From NCBI GenBank assembly GCA_900754715.1, contig CAAEDX010000201.1, forward strand, positions 1 to 10,860: a DNA stretch of 10,860 nt, given 5' to 3'. A model generated the notes under the pieces. It was not told where the DNA came from. It made no database searches and saw nothing but the letters and a program-made list of their open reading frames with translations. This DNA comes from Erysipelotrichaceae bacterium. Lineage in GTDB: Bacteria; Bacillota_I; Bacilli_A; Erysipelotrichales; Erysipelotrichaceae. This document shows positions 6,767 to 10,860 of the stretch, piece by piece. Position 1 is the first letter of the stretch, and each line of letters starts with the position of its first letter. Made by a program: the position numbers and the translations under genes.

Positions 6767-6795
6767 AAAAAGCTGACCAGGATGATCTGATCAGC
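6767..6795 (-). terminator. Intrinsic terminator after fabT
   Basis: The minus-strand RNA pairs GCUGAUCA with UGGUCAGC (8 bp, one G-U) around an 8-nt loop, followed by five U. It starts about 9 nt after the fabT stop codon, so fabT is probably a single-gene transcript. Confidence 0.78.
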
Positions 6796-6803
6796 CACAT
6801 ATC

Positions 6804-7259
6804 TCAGATGCCGGCTTGCTCCCGATACTCCTCTCTGAAGTATCTCAGGATGTTTTCCAGCGTTTCGTTCAACAGCTCATTTTCTTCCAGGTCCAGCTTG
6901 CCTAAGGCCTTGTCGACCATCTCGGCGTGAAAATCCTCATGGATCTTTAAGATCGGTACGGCCTTTTCCGTGATCCGCAGGCGGTTGACCCGCTTATCTT
7001 TGTCGTCTTTATAACGTTCCACATAGCCTTTGTTGATGAGCTTGGTGACATTGGTCGTGAGCGTGCCCTGTGTCACCATCAGACGGGCTGCGATATGCGA
7101 CATGCTGTTATCGCTCGCCTTCTTTATATTTTCAAGAATATGCACATCGTTCATCGACAGCTCGATGCCGCGCTTTTTCAGATTGCGCTCCTCGATGTAG
7201 AGGATGTAATTGAACAAGCCGACCAACAGTTCATTCGTCGTATGCCGCAGATTACCCAT
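6804..7259 (-). CDS. fabT: FabT-like MarR-family transcriptional regulator
   Basis: This 151-residue winged-helix protein is of MarR type and reads like FabT, the repressor that binds acyl-ACP and controls fatty-acid genes in streptococci and relatives. The helix-turn-helix spans about residues 53-77 (SMSHIAARLMVTQGTLTTNVTKL), followed by the wing NKGYVERYKDDKDKRVNRLRIT (about 77-98). The segments MVTQGTLTTN and HEDFHAEMVDKAL resemble pneumococcal FabT closely. The start has AGGAG 7 nt upstream. It has its own promoter and terminator. A FabT-like palindrome lies in front of acpP about 1.5 kb away, supporting the assignment. In related genomes such a gene usually sits directly beside the fab operon; here two unrelated genes intervene. 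A different MarR regulator cannot be ruled out. Confidence 0.82.
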   Translation of the reverse strand: MGNLRHTTNELLVGLFNYILYIEERNLKKRGIELSMNDVHILENIKKASDNSMSHIAARLMVTQGTLTTNVTKLINKGYVERYKDDKDKRVNRLRITEKAVPILKIHEDFHAEMVDKALGKLDLEENELLNETLENILRYFREEYREQAGI

Positions 7260-7282
7260 AACATCGCTCCTTCCTTCGTGAC

Positions 7283-7311
7283 ATTATAGCATGACTTGTA
7301 AAAAAAACAAG
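7283..7311 (-). promoter_or_regulatory. fabT promoter with an inverted repeat over the -35 region
   Basis: On the minus strand a perfect TATAAT (7288-7283) is preceded, 16 nt away, by TTGTTT (7310-7305). An inverted repeat CTTGT-N7-ACAAG (7295-7311, the centre all A on the plus strand) covers the -35 box and part of the spacer. It is a possible operator, though it does not match the TTTGA-N3-TCAAA pattern seen before acpP. Confidence 0.65.
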
Positions 7312-7329
7312 AAACACTCTCTTAAGGCA

Positions 7330-7358
7330 AAGAGGAGAGCCACAAAACCTCTCCTCTT
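7330..7358 (-). terminator. Terminator-like hairpin after the cation ATPase gene
   Basis: Perfect 10-bp arms (AAGAGGAGAG and its complement) enclose a 9-nt loop, starting about 9 nt after the ATPase stop codon. The minus-strand run after the stem is UUUGCCUUAAG, so the U-tract is poor and termination may be incomplete or assisted. Confidence 0.6.
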
Positions 7359-7367
7359 GAACATATA

Positions 7368-9968
7368 TTATCGTGCCGCTGCTTCGCGGATCATCTTCGC
7401 CGCCTGAATGATGATCGTAGGGATCACGGCCAGTACAATGATCGTAAGCAGCTGCTGTCCATCGAGCACCGTGACCGAGAACAGCGTATGCAGCTGCGGT
7501 ACGAGCAGGATGATCGCCAGCAATGCCGCACCGGCGAGGAATGCCGCAATGGAATAACGGTTGCTCATGAAGCCGATATGCTTCAGCGAGTATTCGCTGC
7601 GGCAGTTGAAGCCATGGAACAGGCGGGAAAGACAGAGCACCGCGAATGCCATGGTCTGTGCCGTCGCGTCGTTTGCGCGCATGCCGAACATGAATGCGAT
7701 GATCGTCACGATGGCGATCAGGATGCCCTGCATGCCCAGGGTGCGGATGGTCGGCCCATTCAGGATGCCGGCCGAAGGATCACGCGGCTTGTCCTTGAGC
7801 ACATCGCTGGAAGAGCGTTCCATGCCGATGGCCAATGCTGGCAGCGAGTCAGTGATCAGATTGATGAACAACAGGTGCACCGGCAAGAACGGCAGCGGCC
7901 ATGCCGCCAGCGTCGCCACCAGCACCGTGATGATGCCGGACAAGTTGCCGCTGAGCAGGTAGACGATGGCGTTGCGGATGTTGGCATAGATGTTGCGTCC
8001 GGTCGCGACCGCCTTGATGATCGTCGCAAAATTATCATCGGTCAGGATCATCGTGGCCGCGTCCTTACTGACTTCCGTACCGGTAATGCCCATAGCGATG
8101 CCGATATCGGCCTGCTTGAGGGCCGGCGCGTCATTGACGCCGTCACCGGTCATCGCGACCAGCCTGCCTTTGCGCTGCCATGCGTCCACGATGCGGATCT
8201 TATGTTCCGGGGCGACACGGGCATAGACACGCACTTTTTCCAGATGCGCGTCAAGCTCTGCATCGCTCATCGCGTTGAGCTCCATGCCATCCAGGCACTC
8301 ATCGCCATCATGATAGATGCCGATCGAGCGAGCAATGCTGCAGGCGGTGACTTTGTGGTCACCGGTGATCATGACCGGGATCATGCCGGCGCGCTGGCAG
8401 TCCGCGACAGCCTGCGCGCTCTCCTTGCGCGGCGGATCCATCAATGAAGCAATGCCCACGAAAGTCATATGATCTTCATCTTCCAGCGTGACTTCCCGCT
8501 TGTCCATGATGCGGTAAGCCAGACCGAGCACGCGCAGGCCATTTTCCGCAAAACGCTCATTCTGCGCGAGCACGGCCTCACGGTCTGCCGCCATGATGGC
8601 ACGTGGGCCCTGGGCCGTCTCGATCTGTTCACAGCGCCGCAGCAGCTCATCGCAGGCACCCTTGACAAACATGATCAGCCTGCCATCGATCTCATGCAGC
8701 GTCGCCATCATCTTGCGCTGAGAATCAAAGGGGTTCTCAGCAATGCGCGGATAGCGGGCACGCAGCTCCAGCTCATCTTTGCCATAGTGATGCGCCAGAT
8801 CGACAAACGCGAGCTCGGTCGGATCACCGATGCGCTGTCCATTGGCTGTCTGGGAATCGTTGCACAGCACATAGCCAAGCTGCATCAGCTGGTGCGCCGT
8901 ATCGTCCGGCAGTTCCTCTGCCTGTGATTCTGTACCGCAGCAAAAGAACTGCTGCACGCTCATGCGATTCTGTGTCAGCGTACCGGTCTTATCTGAACAG
9001 ATGACCGATACACAGCCCAAGCTTTCGACCGAATTGATATTCTTGATGATGGCATGCTCCCGAGCCATCTGAGAAGTACCCATGGCCAATACGATCGTGA
9101 CGATGCTGGAAAGCGCCTCCGGGATCGCCGCCACAGCAAGCGCCACCGCGAACATCAGGGCATCCAGCACCATATTGCCTTGCATCACGCTGAGCCCAAA
9201 GACGACCACGCAGATGATGATGATGCCCAGGCTCAGCTTGCGTCCAAAGTCATCCAGCGTGCGCTGCAATGGGGTCTTGCGCTCCTTGGTCTGATTCATC
9301 ATCGTGGCGATCTTGCCGATCTCCGTATTCATGCCGGTCGCAGTGACCACGGCCGTGCCGCGGCCATAGGTGACCAGACCGCTGGAGAACACCATGTTTT
9401 TCTGATCGCCGAGCCCGCACTCATCTTCGACGCGCTCGACTTGTTTCTCCACGCTTTCCGCTTCACCGGTCAACGCGCTCTCATTGACTTGCAGGGAATA
9501 CGACTCCACGATGCGCGCGTCAGCACCGACCACATCACCGGCCTCTAACAACAGCACATCGCCCACGACCAGATCGGTGCTGGGAATCTCCTGCTTCATG
9601 CCGCCGCGGATGACACGCGCGCTGGGGGTAGACAGCTGCTTCAGCGCATCCAGCGACTTCTGGGCCTTGACGGTCTGTACCGTGCCCAGGATCGAGTTCA
9701 TCGTGATGACCGCCAAGATGACGATCGTGCTCTCCAGTTCTCCTGAGATCATGCTGATGATGGCTGCTACGATCAGGATCAGCACGAGCAGATCCTTAAA
9801 CTGAGAAAGAAAGATCATGAACGGATGAGGGGGCTTGCTCTCCTCCAGCGCATTGGCGCCATCCCGCTCCAGCCGCCCGGCGGCTTCTTCTTTGCTCAGA
9901 CCTTGCAATGAGGTCTGCAGCTCATCCATCACTTCGGCGGTTTCTTTTTGATAAAAGTGTCTTTCCAT
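7368..9968 (-). CDS. P-type (P2-type) cation-transporting ATPase, probable Mn2+ exporter
   Basis: This pump of 866 residues is normally annotated as calcium-transporting. From the N-terminus: cytoplasmic NPF-like region with LSKEEAAGRLE, membrane helices M1-M2, the actuator TGEAES (from 167), M3-M4 with PEAL (283-286), phosphorylated Asp326 in SDKTGTLT, the nucleotide domain with KGA (436-438), MITGDH, TGDGVND (607-613), then M5-M10. M4 keeps the Glu of PEGL, and M6 has NLITD (Asn703, Thr706, Asp707). In M5 the NxGE motif of SERCA-like pumps reads NLSG, so the site-I Glu is Gly678. The upstream yybP-ykoY riboswitch points to Mn2+ export, as known for some lactic acid bacteria. The start is Met at 9968, with GAGAGG 9 nt upstream; an in-frame GTG at 10034 lies inside the leader terminator and is not used. 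Confidence 0.9.
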   Translation of the reverse strand: MERHFYQKETAEVMDELQTSLQGLSKEEAAGRLERDGANALEESKPPHPFMIFLSQFKDLLVLILIVAAIISMISGELESTIVILAVITMNSILGTVQTVKAQKSLDALKQLSTPSARVIRGGMKQEIPSTDLVVGDVLLLEAGDVVGADARIVESYSLQVNESALTGEAESVEKQVERVEDECGLGDQKNMVFSSGLVTYGRGTAVVTATGMNTEIGKIATMMNQTKERKTPLQRTLDDFGRKLSLGIIIICVVVFGLSVMQGNMVLDALMFAVALAVAAIPEALSSIVTIVLAMGTSQMAREHAIIKNINSVESLGCVSVICSDKTGTLTQNRMSVQQFFCCGTESQAEELPDDTAHQLMQLGYVLCNDSQTANGQRIGDPTELAFVDLAHHYGKDELELRARYPRIAENPFDSQRKMMATLHEIDGRLIMFVKGACDELLRRCEQIETAQGPRAIMAADREAVLAQNERFAENGLRVLGLAYRIMDKREVTLEDEDHMTFVGIASLMDPPRKESAQAVADCQRAGMIPVMITGDHKVTACSIARSIGIYHDGDECLDGMELNAMSDAELDAHLEKVRVYARVAPEHKIRIVDAWQRKGRLVAMTGDGVNDAPALKQADIGIAMGITGTEVSKDAATMILTDDNFATIIKAVATGRNIYANIRNAIVYLLSGNLSGIITVLVATLAAWPLPFLPVHLLFINLITDSLPALAIGMERSSSDVLKDKPRDPSAGILNGPTIRTLGMQGILIAIVTIIAFMFGMRANDATAQTMAFAVLCLSRLFHGFNCRSEYSLKHIGFMSNRYSIAAFLAGAALLAIILLVPQLHTLFSVTVLDGQQLLTIIVLAVIPTIIIQAAKMIREAAAR

Positions 9969-10007
9969 GCATTTCATCCTCTCATCGTTTCCATAAGTCC
10001 CGGTGAT

Positions 10008-10050
10008 AAAAAAACGAGACTTATAGAAAAACACTTTCTATAAGTCTCGT
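10008..10050 (-). terminator. Riboswitch-controlled intrinsic terminator in the ATPase leader
   Basis: Perfect 15-bp arms (10049-10035 and 10029-10015 on the minus strand; 16 bp counting the outer A-T pair) enclose a 5-nt loop, followed by seven U. The 5' arm ACGAGACUUAUAG contains the 3' half of aptamer helix P1, so aptamer and terminator cannot both form. This fits a Mn2+-on transcription switch. Confidence 0.88.
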
Positions 10051-10127
10051 CACTTATGAATCCGGCCAGAATCAAGATTCGGGTATGTTGAACCAGATTC
10101 GCACTCACGTGCTGACTACTCCCTTAT
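10040..10127 (-). ncRNA. yybP-ykoY manganese riboswitch aptamer
   Basis: The minus-strand leader carries the marks of the yybP-ykoY family: GGGAGUAG at the 5' side, UCAACAUAC in the internal loop, GGCCGG, and ACGAGA at the 3' side. Helix P1 forms from AUAAG (10127-10123) and CUUAU (10044-10040). Inner stems are GCAC-GUGA-GUGC and GAAUC-UU-GAUUC. Members of this family bind Mn2+ at the junction of the two conserved loops and turn on Mn exporters. Here binding should hold P1 together and prevent the overlapping terminator from forming, so the ATPase is made when Mn2+ is high. Confidence 0.88.
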
Positions 10128-10134
10128 CGCCGTT

Positions 10135-10163
10135 ATTCTAACAGCTTTCGATTCATTTGTAAA
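10135..10163 (-). promoter_or_regulatory. Promoter of the riboswitch-ATPase unit
   Basis: On the minus strand TTTACA (10163-10158) and TAGAAT (10140-10135) are separated by exactly 17 nt. The start should fall near 10128, at the first base of riboswitch helix P1. The -35 box lies 10 nt after the end of the upstream DUF2812 gene. Confidence 0.75.
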
Positions 10164-10172
10164 TGGACAATC

Positions 10173-10860
10173 TCATAATTCTGTGTCATTTCCCTCATCG
10201 GGCTGCGGCTCTTTCTGCGCATTGCGGATATCGATGATCCGCAGCCGCGTACGCCAGTATATATTCAGATAAACGGCAAACACCAGCAGACATACTGTCG
10301 CCAATACGATACAGATGCCGATCATCCAGGGAAACCCATGCACCGCGATCTGCATGCAGATGGCGATGACACTGAATACAGTGCACAATGCCGCAATGGA
10401 AAGGATGCCCTGCCAGTTGCGCGTCAGATGCTCAAACAGCGCCAGCCTTGACTCGACATTTTCTTCATATTCCAGCATGTCGCCTTCTTTCAGCTCATAG
10501 CGGAAGAAATGCCAGCTGCCCCGCGCATTCACTTCAGTGTGAAAGATATCTTCCCAGCCAGCTGCTTCCCAGCGTGCTTTCTGCGCTTCATCCGGCTCAC
10601 TGGGATAAAAATCAAGCAGATAAAAATAGTTGCGCGGCTCGCCCTTGACAAAATCAAAGCTGAATCCATCATTCTTCACGAAATGATAGCCACGCAATGA
10701 CATGCTGCGCAGATACTCCGCTTCTTTCTCATAATCAGAAATGTAGAACAGCTTATATGTCCGCAGTCCTTGTTCCGTTTCCTTTTCTTTTATATTCTGT
10801 ACTGCTTCGCCCACTTTATTCCGGGCATTGCTCACCTTTTCCGCTGTCTTGTTCTTCAGC
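10173..10860 (-). CDS. DUF2812-type membrane protein, probably 5' partial
   Basis: The N-terminal part (YKLFYISDYEKEAEYLRSMSLRGYHFVKNDG, then FSFDFVKGEPRNYFYLLDFYP and WEAAGWE) matches the DUF2812 pattern of a soluble domain with a strand-helix-strand fold of unknown function. Two hydrophobic segments follow, near GILSIAALCTVFSVIAICMQ and MIGICIVLATVCLLVFAVYL, then a short charged cytoplasmic tail. Such proteins are often encoded next to PadR-type regulators, which would lie beyond the edge. The first possible start inside the window is a GTG at 10835, but it lacks a clear ribosome binding site. The frame stays open to the window edge (LKNKTAEK before the GTG), so the gene probably begins outside. 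No terminator is visible after it, so some readthrough into the ATPase leader is possible. DUF2812 assignment is by memory of the family pattern. Confidence 0.75.
   Translation of the reverse strand, partial: LKNKTAEKVSNARNKVGEAVQNIKEKETEQGLRTYKLFYISDYEKEAEYLRSMSLRGYHFVKNDGFSFDFVKGEPRNYFYLLDFYPSEPDEAQKARWEAAGWEDIFHTEVNARGSWHFFRYELKEGDMLEYEENVESRLALFEHLTRNWQGILSIAALCTVFSVIAICMQIAVHGFPWMIGICIVLATVCLLVFAVYLNIYWRTRLRIIDIRNAQKEPQPDEGNDTEL

Noticed and set aside
9969..10034. Extended N-terminus of the ATPase from a GTG at 10034
   Set aside because: The GTG falls in the loop of the riboswitch terminator, and the added residues are encoded by the terminator arm and its U-run. A ribosome binding site fits the Met at 9968 instead.
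1..10860. CRISPR arrays, tRNA or rRNA genes, insertion sequences, integrase attachment sites
   Set aside because: No regularly spaced direct repeats, transposase or integrase genes, terminal inverted repeats with target duplications, or tRNA-like cloverleaf were found on reading both strands.

Overview
The window reads as Bacillota (Firmicutes) chromosomal DNA. The evidence is FabK rather than FabI as enoyl reductase, a FabT-type MarR regulator, strong AGGAGG-type ribosome binding sites, and a yybP-ykoY leader upstream of a P-type ATPase. Base composition is moderately GC-rich for this phylum in the core genes. A gut Erysipelotrichia-like lineage is my guess, at low confidence. All real genes lie on the minus strand, so the window is read from right to left.

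Right end (about 10860-10173): a DUF2812-type protein with two C-terminal membrane helices, probably cut at its 5' end by the window edge. Next (10163-7330) is a self-contained metal-homeostasis unit. It has a sigma-A-type promoter, a Mn2+-sensing yybP-ykoY riboswitch whose P1 strand is shared with a very stable intrinsic terminator, a large P-type cation ATPase, and a terminator-like hairpin. The leader suggests the pump exports Mn2+, although its protein family is usually annotated as Ca2+-transporting.

Middle (7311-6767): a FabT-like MarR regulator with its own promoter and terminator. Next (6701-5421) is a two-gene AT-richer module with its own promoter and terminator: a secreted amidase_6-type protein broken by a one-base frameshift at a homopolymer, followed by a small unrecognised lipoprotein. 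This module separates fabT from the fatty-acid operon.

Left half (5324-1): a type II fatty-acid synthesis operon, acpP-accB-accC-accD-accA-fabH-fabK, continuing past the left edge. It starts from a good promoter (TTTACA-N17-TATACT) with a palindrome resembling a FabT box (CTTTGA-GTA-TCAAAG) in the initially transcribed region. A perfect 24-nt palindrome sits between acpP and accB and could set a high ACP:carboxylase ratio. Downstream genes are packed with abutting or overlapping ends. AccB/C/D/A make malonyl-CoA, ACP carries the chain, FabH starts elongation and FabK performs the last reduction. FabT presumably adjusts the operon to available acyl-ACP.

I found no wholly new system. The items most worth a second look are the riboswitch/ATPase pairing with an altered metal site, the intercistronic palindrome, the FabT operator and the frameshifted secreted amidase.
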